From contig NZ_CP107811.1 in assembly GCF_036346105.1 (NCBI RefSeq), positions 3,168,501 to 3,232,500 of the forward strand: 64,000 nucleotides of DNA. Direction: 5' to 3'. Shown here in pieces: positions 29,625 to 38,258 of the stretch. Position numbers and translations under genes: made by a program. Each line of letters begins with the position of its first letter. Position 1 is the stretch's first letter. Below the pieces are notes generated by a model, which made no database searches, was not told where the DNA came from, and saw only the letters and a program-made list of their open reading frames with translations. Origin of the DNA: Streptomyces sp. NBC_00539 (lineage in GTDB: Bacteria; Actinomycetota; Actinomycetes; Streptomycetales; Streptomycetaceae).

Positions 29625-30617
29625 ATGAAGTACACGCAGCTCGGACGCACCGGACTCAAAGTCAGCCGACTCGTCCTCGGCACGATGAACTTCGGTCCGC
29701 AGACAGACGAACCGACCAGCCACGGCATCCTGGACGCCGCCCTCGACGCGGGCCTGAACTTCGTGGACACCGCCAACGTCTACGGCTGGGGCGAGAACAA
29801 GGGCCGCACCGAGGCGATCATCGGCACCTGGTTCGCCCAGGGCGGTGGCCGCCGGGACAAGACGGTCCTGGCCACCAAGGTCTACGGGGACATGACCGCC
29901 GACGGCGGCGGCCCCTGGCCCAACCACGACCGCCTGTCGGCCCTCAACATCCGCAGGGCCGTCGACGCCAGCCTCAAGCGGCTGCAGACCGACTACATCG
30001 ACGTCTACCAGTTCCACCACGTCGACCGCCGGACGCCCTTCGAGGAGATCTGGCAGGCCATCGACGTCCTGGTCCGGCAGGGCAAGATCCTCTACGCGGG
30101 CTCCTCCAACTTCCCCGGCTACAAGATCGCCCAGGCCAACGAGACCGCCGCCCGGCGCGGGTCGTTCGGGCTGGTCAGCGAGCAGTGCCTGTACAACCTC
30201 GCCGAACGGCGCGCCGAGATGGAGGTCATCCCGGCCGCCCAGGAGTACGGCCTCGGCGTCATCCCCTGGTCCCCGCTGCACGGCGGGCTGCTCGGCGGTG
30301 TCATCAAGAAGGAGGCGCAGGGCGGGCGCCGCGCCTCGGGCCGCTCGGCGGACGCGCTGGCCAACAGCACCGTGCGGGCGCAGGTGCAGGCGTACGAGGA
30401 CCTCCTCGACAAGCACGGCCTGGAGCCCGGCGAGACGGCTCTGGCCTGGCTGCTGAGCCGGCCCGGGGTCACCGGACCGATCGTCGGCCCCCGTACGTCC
30501 GAGCAGCTCGACAGCGCCCTGCGCGCGCTGGAACTGGAGCTGGACGACGAACTGCTGACGGCGCTGGACGAGATCTTCCCCGGCCCCGGTCCGTCCCCGG
30601 AGGCCTTCGCCTGGTGA
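29625..30617 (+). CDS. Aldo/keto reductase
   Basis: This 330-residue (alpha/beta)8 NADPH-dependent oxidoreductase reduces carbonyl compounds. The catalytic tetrad is visible: Asp in FVDTANVYGWGENKGRTE (about 46-63) with Tyr in the same segment, Lys in TVLATKVYG (about 83), and His in YQFHHVDRRTP (about 129). The C-terminal cofactor motif is GPIVGPRTSEQLDSAL. It resembles the YajO/voltage-gated potassium channel beta-type branch. The ATG at 29625 has no good ribosome binding site; an in-frame TTG at 29616 is possible. A MerR-like dyad lies at its promoter, hinting at stress or electrophile induction. Confidence 0.93.
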   Translation: MKYTQLGRTGLKVSRLVLGTMNFGPQTDEPTSHGILDAALDAGLNFVDTANVYGWGENKGRTEAIIGTWFAQGGGRRDKTVLATKVYGDMTADGGGPWPNHDRLSALNIRRAVDASLKRLQTDYIDVYQFHHVDRRTPFEEIWQAIDVLVRQGKILYAGSSNFPGYKIAQANETAARRGSFGLVSEQCLYNLAERRAEMEVIPAAQEYGLGVIPWSPLHGGLLGGVIKKEAQGGRRASGRSADALANSTVRAQVQAYEDLLDKHGLEPGETALAWLLSRPGVTGPIVGPRTSEQLDSALRALELELDDELLTALDEIFPGPGPSPEAFAW

Positions 30618-30618
30618 G

Positions 30619-30638
30619 CGCCCGGCCCCTGCCGGGCG
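30619..30638. terminator. Bidirectional terminator hairpin
   Basis: An 8-bp perfect stem (CGCCCGGC / GCCGGGCG) with a CCCT loop lies between the convergent aldo/keto reductase and SGNH hydrolase genes. Confidence 0.6.
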
Positions 30639-30645
30639 GCGGACG

Positions 30646-31335
30646 TCAGACGGCGGCCGGCCGGTAGGGGCCGCCGACGGACCACGCCTGGTGGAGTGCC
30701 GACGCGAACTCGGCCGCCAGGCGGTGTTCACCGGAGGCGTTGGGGTGCGTGCCGTCGTACGTGTCCTGACCCAGCTCGTAGCCCTGCGGGCGCGCGGCCA
30801 GCAGGATCGGCGAGGCGGGGGTGGAGAGGTCCGCCACCGCCTTGGCGAGCAGCTCGTTGAAGCGGGCCACCTGGGCGGCGAAGGGCGCGTCGTAGTCGGC
30901 CCGGACGTTCGGTATGACGGGGAGCAGGACCATCCGGATGCCGGGGCGGGCGGCGCGGGCCCGCGCGATGAACCCGCGGACGTTGACGGCGGTCTGCGGC
31001 GCGTCCGTGTAGAAGCCGAGGTCTATCAGCCCGAGCGACACGAGCAGCACGTCCGGCCCGGCGGCGGCGACCGCCGGGCCGATCAGCGGGGCCATGTGCT
31101 GCCAGCCCTCGCCCCACCCGGCCAGGTGGCGGCGGGCGTCCTGCGGGAACGCGGGGTCGGCGTACGCGTGGCTGACGGGCGCGTCGGCCGCCGCGTCGTA
31201 CAGCGCGCTGCGCGGGCCGACGATGCGGAAGGAGTCGCCCAGGGTGGCGCACAGGTGCTGCCACATCCGGTAGCGCCAGGTGTAGTCGCCGGCGCGTCCG
31301 ATGGTCATGGAATCGCCGACGAACATGAAACGCAT
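30646..31335 (-). CDS. SGNH/GDSL-type hydrolase
   Basis: This 229-residue protein has the SGNH esterase pattern: block I VGDSMT at residues 5-10 with the nucleophile Ser, a block III-like VSLGLIDLGF (about 101-110) and block V DGTHPNASGEH (about 197-207) with catalytic Asp and His. The block III Asn is replaced, which is unusual for a fully active SGNH esterase. No signal peptide is visible. The start at 31335 puts GDS near the N-terminus as in relatives and lies 6 nt after GATGAT, a possible -10. An in-frame GTG at 31356 is the alternative. The substrate is unknown. Confidence 0.8.
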   Translation of the reverse strand: MRFMFVGDSMTIGRAGDYTWRYRMWQHLCATLGDSFRIVGPRSALYDAAADAPVSHAYADPAFPQDARRHLAGWGEGWQHMAPLIGPAVAAAGPDVLLVSLGLIDLGFYTDAPQTAVNVRGFIARARAARPGIRMVLLPVIPNVRADYDAPFAAQVARFNELLAKAVADLSTPASPILLAARPQGYELGQDTYDGTHPNASGEHRLAAEFASALHQAWSVGGPYRPAAV

Positions 31336-31411
31336 CCGGTCATCATCGCGGATCACCGGTCACCGGCAGCTGTGATGCCCGCCACGCCGGGCGGCCTGGC
31401 AGGCTTGGGGA

Positions 31412-32401
31412 ATGCGCCTGCTGCCGATCTTGACCGCCTTCGCCGCCGCCGTCGTCCTCACCGGTTCCCCGGCGGCGGCAGCCGCCGCCCCCGGTGCCTC
31501 GGACTTCACCATCCAGGACCCGCGCATCAAGGAGTCCAGCGGACTCGCGGCCAGCCGCGTCCACCCGGGCGTCTACTGGACCCACAACGACAGCGACGAC
31601 GGCCCGTACGTGTACGCCGTCGACTCCGCGACCGGCCGGACGGTGGCGCGGGTGACGCTGACGGGCATCGGGCGGCCGCGCGACGTCGAGGCGATCTCGC
31701 TGGGCCCGGACGGGCAGCTGTACGTCGCCGACATCGGGGACAACAGGGACGGCACCTGGGACCACGTCTGGATCTACCGCTTCCCGGAACCAAGGGAGTT
31801 GGGGGACGCGACGGTCAAGGCGGAGCAGTTCACGGTGCGGTACGCGGACGGCCCGCGCAACGCGGAGGCGCTGATGGTGCATCCGGTGACGGGCAGGGTC
31901 TACATCGCGAGCAAGAACGAGCGGACCGGCGGGCTCTACGAGGGACCCGAGCGGCTGTCGGCCGACGGCACCAACGTGTTCCGGCGGATCGCGGACGTGC
32001 CGTGGGTGACGGACGGGGCGTTCTCGCCGGACGGCGGCCGGCTGACGCTGCGCGGGTACTTCTTCGCGAGGACGTACCCGTGGAAGGACGGGCGGCCGCA
32101 GGGCGCCGGCGAGCCGGTGTCCGCGCCCTGGCAGGGGCAGGCGGAGTCGGTGACGTACTCGGCGGACGGCTCGGCGCTGATGTTCGGCTCGGAGGGGGTG
32201 AACAGCCGGGTCGTCGCGGTCCCGGTGCGCCCGGCGCAGACCGCCCCGCCCACCTCGGCCGCCCCCGTCCCGGGCACCCCGTCCGCTCCCGCGCAGCAGG
32301 AGCCGCGACCGGGCACCTTCACCAAGGGCGCCCTGACCCTCGTCGTGGCCACGGCCCTGGTCCTGGCCGGCCGTCGTCTCGTCCGCCGCCGCAAGCGCTG
32401 A
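31412..32401 (+). CDS. Secreted beta-propeller-like protein with C-terminal membrane anchor
   Basis: This 329-residue protein starts with a signal peptide (MRLLPILTAFAAAVVLTGS, cleavage around AAAAAAP). Strand-rich repeats follow, resembling NHL/YVTN propellers: ESSGLAASRVHPGVYWTHND, DVEAISLGPDGQLYVADIGD and AESVTYSADGSALMFGSEG. A Pro/Ala-rich linker, a hydrophobic helix (about 306-323) and a positively charged tail RRLVRRRKR follow, so the protein is probably anchored on the outer face of the membrane. There is no sortase LPXTG motif. The function is unknown. CAGGCT 6 nt before the ATG suggests a leaderless mRNA. Confidence 0.82.
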   Translation: MRLLPILTAFAAAVVLTGSPAAAAAAPGASDFTIQDPRIKESSGLAASRVHPGVYWTHNDSDDGPYVYAVDSATGRTVARVTLTGIGRPRDVEAISLGPDGQLYVADIGDNRDGTWDHVWIYRFPEPRELGDATVKAEQFTVRYADGPRNAEALMVHPVTGRVYIASKNERTGGLYEGPERLSADGTNVFRRIADVPWVTDGAFSPDGGRLTLRGYFFARTYPWKDGRPQGAGEPVSAPWQGQAESVTYSADGSALMFGSEGVNSRVVAVPVRPAQTAPPTSAAPVPGTPSAPAQQEPRPGTFTKGALTLVVATALVLAGRRLVRRRKR

Positions 32402-32421
32402 TCCGGCGCCGCCCGCCGGAT
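32401..32421. terminator. Bidirectional terminator hairpin
   Basis: ATCCGGCG (32401-32408) pairs with CGCCGGAT (32414-32421) around a 5-nt loop. It directly follows the propeller-protein stop and faces the convergent DUF3027 gene. Confidence 0.6.
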
Positions 32422-32464
32422 CCGGCGCTGCGGCGCCGCAGGGGCCCGTCCGCGGCCGGACCCG

Positions 32465-33373
32465 TCAGGAGTGGCCCAGGTCCGCCGGGGGAAGGTCCGC
32501 CACCGGCACCGACCCGGTGTCCTCGGCCGGCCGCAGGACGAACTCGTCCGAGCCCATCGAGTCGAGCACCGGCGGCGCCGGCCGCAAGGGCTTCGGCATG
32601 ACCGCGGCCTCCGAATGCCCGCCGCACCCGTAGGACAGCGACACCAGCCGCCCGTCCGCCGGACTGAACTCGTTCGCGCACACCCCGAAGGCCTGCCCCA
32701 GCGAGCCGCCGACCTTGACGAGGAACCCGCACGACACGCACGACGCCGGCGCCGCCTGCGCCATCGGGGTCTTCGCCCCGAACGCCTCGTCCCAGCGGTC
32801 CGCCGCACTGTGCAGCCCGTACCGCGACAGCACCCGCGCCCGGCGCATGCCGAGCTCCTCGGCGACCGAGGTGATGGAGCCCCGTACCGGCACCACGACC
32901 CGGTCGGTGACGTCCGCGTCCTCCGCCTCGACCAGCTCGGCCATCTCCTCGGAGACCACCGAGTTCGGCGGCGGCGCGTCCTCGCCCGTCCAGCCCGGCT
33001 CCAGCCGCAGGTCATCGGCCTCGGTGGGCAGCAGGTCGCCGGGGCCGAGGTCACCGGGCCGCAGCCGCTCGCTCCACGGCACCCATTCGGGGGCGAGCAG
33101 CGCGTCGTCGCCCGGGAGGAGCACCGTTTCGTCGAGGGTGACGAGCTTGGCGCGGGAGGCGCGCGTGACGGTGACGGCCCACCGCCAGCCCCGGTAGGCG
33201 GGGTCCTTGCACTCGAAGAAGTGGGTGACGACCCGGTCGCCCTCGGAGACGACGGAGAGGTGCCCGCCCACCACTCCGGGGGCGGCGGCCTCCTCGGCCG
33301 CCGCACGGGCGAGGTCTACCGCCTCGGCACACAGGCGGTCGGGGGTACGGCTTCGCGTCGTCGCAGCACTCAC
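32465..33373 (-). CDS. DUF3027 family protein
   Basis: This 302-residue cytoplasmic protein matches the actinobacterial DUF3027 family. Its N-terminal half contains VVTHFFECKDPAYRGWRWAV (about 48-67). A probable metal site lies in the C-terminal half, with SCVSCGFLVKVGGSLGQAFG, CANEFSPADGR and YGCGG, giving four cysteines at about 212-250. The function is unknown. The GTG at 33373 is preceded by AGGAGAGAACGAGACCT. Streptomyces place this gene beside an MFS transporter, a DUF2771 lipoprotein and the mqnB/mqnD genes, as seen here. Whether that proximity is functional is not known. Confidence 0.85.
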   Translation of the reverse strand: MSAATTRSRTPDRLCAEAVDLARAAAEEAAAPGVVGGHLSVVSEGDRVVTHFFECKDPAYRGWRWAVTVTRASRAKLVTLDETVLLPGDDALLAPEWVPWSERLRPGDLGPGDLLPTEADDLRLEPGWTGEDAPPPNSVVSEEMAELVEAEDADVTDRVVVPVRGSITSVAEELGMRRARVLSRYGLHSAADRWDEAFGAKTPMAQAAPASCVSCGFLVKVGGSLGQAFGVCANEFSPADGRLVSLSYGCGGHSEAAVMPKPLRPAPPVLDSMGSDEFVLRPAEDTGSVPVADLPPADLGHS

Positions 33374-33727
33374 AGGTCTCGTTCTCTCCTACGCCGTCTC
33401 ACGAGTGCGCCGTCCGTACTGTCGTCCACAACGACCCGTCGGTCTTGTCCGTACGTAGCGCGGGCGGAGCGGACCAGAGGGCCGCGTCGACGTCCGCACC
33501 CGATCGGCCTCGGGCGCACCTACCTGCAATCCATTCTGCGGGATCGCGAAGAGGCGCGCGGCCAAGAGCAACCGCCGGTGGCGCGCTACGCACGCTACCT
33601 CCTCCGACGGCTTCGGCCCACATGCAAGGTCCGATTCGCGGACAACCCGGCACCGGCCAGGTGCCCGAAACGCGCCGGGAGGGGTCCGGGAGGGGTCCGT
33701 GAGGGCCCGGTGGGGCACTATGGCCAG
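33374..33727. other. 354-bp divergent intergenic region
   Basis: This gap separates DUF3027 and the MFS gene. It holds the CACTAT hexamer (33716-33721) that would serve the MFS start, and a short tandem GGGAGGGGTCC near 33677-33705. No coding signal or convincing operator was found. Confidence 0.6.
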
Positions 33728-35086
33728 GTGACACCCGTACGGTCGTCCGCCGACGGCCCGGGACCGGCCAGGCGGGCCGGCCGGGCCGTCGGTCGTGCCC
33801 TGCACCTCCCGATCACCGGGACGGCCCGCGGGATCCGGCGGGCCACGCACGCGCACGGGGCGGGTGAATCGGGGCTCGGCAAGCTCATCGAGCTGCACGC
33901 CATCAACGGCGCCGGCGATGTGATGATCACGGTGGCCCTGGCGTCGACGGTGTTCTTCTCCGTCCCCACGGACGAGGCACGCGGCCGTGTGGCCCTGTAC
34001 CTCGCCATCACCATGGCCCCCTTCACCCTGCTGGCCCCGGTGATCGGTCCGCTGCTGGACCGGCTGCCGCACGGGCGGCGGGCCGCGATGGCGAGCGCGA
34101 TGCTCGCGCGGGCGCTGCTGGCGGTGATGATGTCGGGCGCGGTGGCCACGGGCGGGCTGGAGCTGTATCCGGCGGCGCTGGGCGTCCTGGTCGCGTCGAA
34201 GGCGTACGGGGTCGTGCGCAGCGCCGTGGTACCCAGACTGCTCCCGCCGAAGTTCTCACTCGTCAAGGCGAACTCCCGGGTCACGCTGGCCGGGCTGCTG
34301 GCCACGGGCGCGGCGGCGCCGGTCGGGGCCGGGCTCCAGACGATCGGCCCGCCGTGGCCGCTGTACGGGGCCTGCGCGATCTTCATCTGGGGGACCTTCG
34401 CGGCGTTCACGCTGCCGCACAAGGTGGACGAGGCGAAGGGGGAGCGGCGGGCGCGGCTGTCCACGCACGAGGCCCACTCGCGCAGGCCGGGGCTGCGGAC
34501 GATCAGCCGGCCGGTGCTGTGCGGACTGCTCGCGAACGCCTCGATGCGGGTGCTGTCCGGGTTCCTGATCTTCTTCCTGGCGTTCCTGCTGCGCGAACAC
34601 CCCCTGGCGGGGCAGAGCGCGGCGGTGTCGCTGGGCATCGTCGGCGTGGCGGCGGGCGTCGGCAACGCGGGCGGTACGGCGGTGGGCGCCTGGCTGCGGG
34701 CGCGGGCCCCGGAGACCATCATCGCGGCGGTGCTGACGGCCACCCTCGGGGTCGCGGTGCTGGCGGCGGTGTTCTTCAGCGGGCTGATGGTGGCGGTGCT
34801 GGGCGCCACGGCCGGTTTCTGCCAGGCCCTCGCGAAGCTCTCCCTGGACGCGATGATCCAGCGCGACGTCCCGGAGGCGGTGCGCACGTCGGCCTTCGCC
34901 CGCTCGGAGACGCTGCTCCAGATGGCGTGGGTCCTGGGCGGCGGGATAGGCATCGTGCTGCCGCTGAACGGCGTACTGGGCATGTCGGTGGCGGCCGCCG
35001 TCGTGGCCACCGGCACCACCCTCGCCCTCCGCGGCCGCCTCATCACCTCCCACCAGCCGGGCTCCTCCCGGCCCAGGGTGGCCTAG
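33728..35086 (+). CDS. MFS transporter
   Basis: This 452-residue membrane protein has about twelve helices after a 60-residue cytoplasmic head rich in Arg/Ala. A GPLLDRLPHGRRAAM loop (about 114-128) corresponds to the MFS loop 2-3 motif. Later helices contain SGFLIFFLAFLLREHPL and GVGNAGGTAVGAWL. The substrate is unknown. The frame is open far upstream, but the GTG at 33728 was chosen because CACTAT ends 6 nt before it, the leaderless pattern seen in many neighbours, and the upstream part lacks coding character. It is divergent from DUF3027. Confidence 0.85.
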   Translation: MTPVRSSADGPGPARRAGRAVGRALHLPITGTARGIRRATHAHGAGESGLGKLIELHAINGAGDVMITVALASTVFFSVPTDEARGRVALYLAITMAPFTLLAPVIGPLLDRLPHGRRAAMASAMLARALLAVMMSGAVATGGLELYPAALGVLVASKAYGVVRSAVVPRLLPPKFSLVKANSRVTLAGLLATGAAAPVGAGLQTIGPPWPLYGACAIFIWGTFAAFTLPHKVDEAKGERRARLSTHEAHSRRPGLRTISRPVLCGLLANASMRVLSGFLIFFLAFLLREHPLAGQSAAVSLGIVGVAAGVGNAGGTAVGAWLRARAPETIIAAVLTATLGVAVLAAVFFSGLMVAVLGATAGFCQALAKLSLDAMIQRDVPEAVRTSAFARSETLLQMAWVLGGGIGIVLPLNGVLGMSVAAAVVATGTTLALRGRLITSHQPGSSRPRVA

Positions 35087-35095
35087 GCCGTCTCG

Positions 35096-35180
35096 CCGGG
35101 TCCCGCGGGCGTTGCGGGGCGCGGGGTCCGCGGCGCAGCCCCCGGCAGGCCCGGCGCCACCGGGGCCGCACGGCGCAGCG
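35096..35180. repeat. Decayed Streptomyces-type dispersed repeat
   Basis: GGCGTTGCGGGGCGCGGGGT and the following CAGCCCCCGGCAGGCCCGGC align loosely with the repeats at 28471-28557 and 39245-39315, with several changes. It sits between the MFS gene and the DUF2771 lipoprotein gene. Confidence 0.4.
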
Positions 35181-35262
35181 GCGCCGCACCCGCCCCAGAC
35201 GCAGCCACGCCTGAACACCCCCGTGCGGCGGCGCGGCCGACCGGCCAGATAGCCTTCGGCTC

Positions 35263-35760
35263 ATGACCGCACCGCTTATCCCGGGTAGGGCCCGCCGCAG
35301 CGTCGCGGCCCTCGGAGCCGTGTCCGCCGGCCTCCTCCTCATCTCGGCCTGCGACAACGCCAAGCCGACCCCCCTCGCGACCGTGACCGTCGGCAGCTCG
35401 ACGGTGTCCGCGCAGGCCGCCTGCCGCCCCGCCAAGGGCGAGGAACTCTCCATCGAGAAGGTCCAGGCCTGCCTCGCCAACGTCAAGGACGCCAAGACCA
35501 TCGAGTACGGCCGCGGCGACACGCTGCGCCTGGGCGTCGAGCCCGCCGTCGTCGAGGACGACAAGAAGTGGCAGGCGGTCCTCGACGGACAGCCGATCAC
35601 CGAGCCCTCCGCGAACACCTACCGCAGCTTCGCGGGCGCCGACGTCTTCGCCACCGGCGGCCAGGGCGAGGCCCCCGCCTCGAAGATGCTGGGCTTCGTC
35701 CAGGTCGGCCCGGACGGCAAGCCGCTCGCCGTCTGGTCCTTCAAGGTCAAGCTCAAGTAG
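35263..35760 (+). CDS. DUF2771 family lipoprotein
   Basis: This 165-residue exported lipoprotein has a basic N-terminus, a hydrophobic stretch and the lipobox LISAC with the acylated Cys at residue 29. The mature domain contains CRPAKGEELSIEKVQACLAN with two cysteines that may pair. It matches the actinobacterial DUF2771 family of unknown function. TAGCCT (35250-35255) lies 7 nt before the ATG without a ribosome binding site, suggesting a leaderless mRNA. mqnB follows after 7 bp, so it may share a transcript with the menaquinone genes. Confidence 0.85.
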   Translation: MTAPLIPGRARRSVAALGAVSAGLLLISACDNAKPTPLATVTVGSSTVSAQAACRPAKGEELSIEKVQACLANVKDAKTIEYGRGDTLRLGVEPAVVEDDKKWQAVLDGQPITEPSANTYRSFAGADVFATGGQGEAPASKMLGFVQVGPDGKPLAVWSFKVKLK

Positions 35761-35767
35761 CCGCACC

Positions 35768-36496
35768 GTGCGCGTGCTCATCGTGACCGCCGTGGCCGCG
35801 GAGGCAGACTCCGTGACCGCCGGTCTGACCCCTCATCCGGATCCGGTCACCCCGGAGCCGCGCACGCTGCCCGGCCGGTATCCGATCCACCGCCGGGACC
35901 TGCCCGGTCTCGCCGCCGACGTGCTCGTCGGCGGCGTCGGGCCGGCCGCCGTCGCGGCCGCCACGGCCACCGCGCTGGCGCTGGCCGACTACTCGCTCGT
36001 CGTCTCCGCCGGCATCGGCGGCGGGTTCCTGCCCGCCGCCCCGCCCGGCTCCCTCGTCGTCGCCGACGCGATCGTCGCCGCCGACCTCGGGGCCGAGACA
36101 CCCGACGGGTTCCTGCCGGTGGACGCGCTCGGCTTCGGCCACAGCGTGCACCTGCCGCCCGCCGAGCTCGCCGCCCGGGCCGCCGAGGCCACCGGCGCGC
36201 TGCTCGCGCCCGTCCTCACCGTCTCCACCGTCACCGGTACCGCCGCGCGGGCCGCCGGGCTCGCCGCCCGGCACCCCCTCGCCGGCGCCGAGGCCATGGA
36301 GGGCTTCGGCGTGGCGGAGGCGGCCGCCGCGCACGGGCTCCCCGTCCTGGAGGTCCGGGCGGTGTCCAATCCCGTCGGGCCCCGCGACCGGGACGCCTGG
36401 CGGATCGGGGACGCCCTGACCGCGCTCGCCGAGGGCTTCCACGCGCTGGGACCCGTACTCGTCCACTGGGGAGAACACCATGAGCGGCACCCCTGA
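35768..36496 (+). CDS. mqnB: Futalosine hydrolase MqnB
   Basis: This 242-residue enzyme removes the base from futalosine (hypoxanthine) or its relative in the futalosine route to menaquinone, the electron carrier of the actinobacterial respiratory chain. It has the nucleoside-phosphorylase fold motifs VGGVGPAAVAAATA (about 57-70), VSAGIGGGF (about 79-87) and EAMEGFGVAEAA (about 177-188). The GTG at 35768 fits the MRVLIVTAV family start. It overlaps mqnD by 17 bp, so the two are translated together. In S. coelicolor the pair is SCO4327-SCO4326; mqnA and mqnC lie elsewhere there, and none is seen in this window. Confidence 0.95.
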   Translation: MRVLIVTAVAAEADSVTAGLTPHPDPVTPEPRTLPGRYPIHRRDLPGLAADVLVGGVGPAAVAAATATALALADYSLVVSAGIGGGFLPAAPPGSLVVADAIVAADLGAETPDGFLPVDALGFGHSVHLPPAELAARAAEATGALLAPVLTVSTVTGTAARAAGLAARHPLAGAEAMEGFGVAEAAAAHGLPVLEVRAVSNPVGPRDRDAWRIGDALTALAEGFHALGPVLVHWGEHHERHP

Positions 36497-37361
36497 CACC
36501 GGCGTCGACGCCACCGGCGCGACGGCGGTCCGCATCGCCTATTCGCCGTGTCCCAACGACACCTTCGTCTTCGACGCCTGGGCGCACGGCCGGGTCCCCG
36601 GCGCGCCCGTCCTCGACGTCACCTTCGCGGACATCGACGTCACCAACGGCATGGCCGAGCGCGGCGAGCTCGACGTGCTCAAGGTGTCCTACGCGGTGCT
36701 GCCCTGGGTGCTGGAGGAGTACGCGCTGCTGCCCTGCGGCGGGGCGCTGGGGCGCGGCTGCGGCCCCCTCGTGCTCACCCGTGAGCCCGGCACCGACCTC
36801 GTGGGCAAGACGGTCGCCGTGCCGAGCGAGCGTTCAACCGCGTACCTGTTGTTCCGGCTGTGGGCGGCCGACGTGCTGCCCGCGCCGGTCGGCAAGGTGG
36901 TGGTGCTGCCGTTCCACGAGATCATGCCGGCGGTGCGCGACGGCCGGGTGGACGCCGGGCTGGTCATCCACGAGGCCCGGTTCACCTATCAGGACTACGG
37001 GTTGCACTGTCTGGCCGACATGGGCGAGCACTGGGAGACCACCACCGGCCTGCCCATCCCGCTCGGCGCGATCATCGCCAAGCGCTCGCTGGGCACGGAC
37101 GCGCTGCGCGCGCTGGCCGAGTCGGCCCGTGCGTCGGTGCGGATGGCCTGGGACGACCCCGAGGCGTCCCGTCCCTACGTGCGCGCGCACGCGCAGGAGC
37201 TGGACCCGGCCGTCGCCGACCAGCACATCGGGCTGTACGTCAACGAGTTCACCGCGGACCTCGGTGACGACGGCTACGCGGCCGTCCGCGGGCTGCTGAC
37301 CCGGGCGGCCGCGGAGGGTCTGGTTCCCGCCATCGCGCTCGACGCACTGCGCTTCCCGTAG
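36480..37361 (+). CDS. mqnD: 1,4-dihydroxy-6-naphthoate synthase MqnD
   Basis: This 293-residue enzyme converts cyclic dehypoxanthine futalosine to 1,4-dihydroxy-6-naphthoate, which is later prenylated to menaquinone. The periplasmic-binding-protein-like fold is recognisable from YSPCPNDTFVFDAWAHG (about 20-36), VLKVSYAVLPWV and DAGLVIHEARFTYQDYGL (about 158-175), which carries the catalytic-site His. The start overlaps the end of mqnB by 17 bp. A 52-bp perfect palindrome follows the stop. Confidence 0.95.
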   Translation: MSGTPDTGVDATGATAVRIAYSPCPNDTFVFDAWAHGRVPGAPVLDVTFADIDVTNGMAERGELDVLKVSYAVLPWVLEEYALLPCGGALGRGCGPLVLTREPGTDLVGKTVAVPSERSTAYLLFRLWAADVLPAPVGKVVVLPFHEIMPAVRDGRVDAGLVIHEARFTYQDYGLHCLADMGEHWETTTGLPIPLGAIIAKRSLGTDALRALAESARASVRMAWDDPEASRPYVRAHAQELDPAVADQHIGLYVNEFTADLGDDGYAAVRGLLTRAAAEGLVPAIALDALRFP

Positions 37362-37363
37362 CC

Positions 37364-37415
37364 GCGAACGCCGGTGCCCCGCCCCCCTGCAGGGGGGCGG
37401 GGCACCGGCGTTCGC
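37364..37415. terminator. 52-bp perfect palindromic bidirectional terminator
   Basis: Two 26-nt arms centred between 37389 and 37390 are perfectly complementary, with no loop beyond the central CTGCAG. The palindrome sits between the convergent mqnD and cold-shock genes, 2 bp from one stop and 4 bp from the other. It should form a very stable hairpin on both transcripts. No T-tract flanks it. Confidence 0.85.
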
Positions 37416-37419
37416 CGTC

Positions 37420-37803
37420 TCAGACGTCGAGCTGGTCGGCGACCGCCCGCAGCAGCCCGGCGATCTTCGTGCCGTGCGTCTTGTCGGGGTAGCGGCCGCG
37501 CTCCAGCATCGGCGTGATGTTCTCCAGCAGGGTCGTCAGGTCCTGCACGATGGAGGCGAGCTCGTCCGGCTTGCGGCGCTGGGCGGCCGCGACGGACGGT
37601 GCCGGATCCAGCACCGTCACCGAAAGCGCCTGGTCACCGCGCTGTCCGGCGACCACGCCGAACTCCACGCGCTGGCCGGGCTTGAGGGCGTCCACCCCGG
37701 CGGGGAGCACCGACGAGTGGACGAAGACGTCCCCGCCGTCGTCGCGGGAGAGAAAGCCGAAGCCCTTCTCACTGTTGAACCACTTGACCTTGCCGGTAGG
37801 CAC
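37420..37803 (-). CDS. Cold-shock domain protein with C-terminal extension
   Basis: This 127-residue protein has a cold-shock RNA/DNA-binding domain at residues 1-66, with both nucleic-acid motifs KWFNSEKGFGFL and VFVHSS. A helical extension of about 60 residues (ELASIVQDLTTLLENITPML) is not present in the classic 67-residue CspA proteins. The GTG at 37803 follows GAGGACGGAC. It probably acts as an RNA chaperone, with the extension giving oligomerisation or a partner contact; that is inference. It converges with mqnD. Confidence 0.93.
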   Translation of the reverse strand: MPTGKVKWFNSEKGFGFLSRDDGGDVFVHSSVLPAGVDALKPGQRVEFGVVAGQRGDQALSVTVLDPAPSVAAAQRRKPDELASIVQDLTTLLENITPMLERGRYPDKTHGTKIAGLLRAVADQLDV

Positions 37804-37978
37804 GTCCGTCCTCTGTTCTTGTGCGTGTCGGGTCCGAAGGGCCGTGTGACGGCTCCGGACAGCAGTGCAGCGGGTCCCCTGACCCGCCACCTCCAGGCTA
37901 ATGCTCAGGAAACGGGTGACAAGTCGTTACCCGGTCCTTCCCGCACCGCTGCTTCGGCCAGGGAACTACCCTGGTGGG

Positions 37979-38248
37979 GTGACTGTTACTCCTCATCCCG
38001 ATCACGACGACGCGCCCCGGCCGGGCGACGGACTGATCCGGGCCGGCGGCGTCGTGTTCATCGTCGGTGCCGTCGCCACGCTCGTGACGATGGCGCCGTT
38101 GTTCCTCGGCACCGACCCGTTCCCGTCGTACGCGTGGGCCGTGTGCATGCTGATGGGCGTGGGGTTCGCCGTCTCGGCGGCGGGCGTGGTCCGCTCCGCC
38201 GCCGCGCAGCGCAGGGCGGCCCGGGAGTCCGGGGCCGCCGCGGGCTGA
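37979..38248 (+). CDS. Small two-helix membrane protein
   Basis: This 89-residue protein has a charged N-terminus followed by two hydrophobic segments (about 24-43 and 52-70) and a basic Ala-rich tail. I do not recognise a named family. The GTG at 37979 was chosen over the longer frame because TACCCT (37967-37972) ends 6 nt before it, as for other leaderless starts here. It is divergent from the cold-shock gene and converges with the HAD gene. Confidence 0.72.
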   Translation: MTVTPHPDHDDAPRPGDGLIRAGGVVFIVGAVATLVTMAPLFLGTDPFPSYAWAVCMLMGVGFAVSAAGVVRSAAAQRRAARESGAAAG

Positions 38249-38258
38249 GGTCCGCAGG

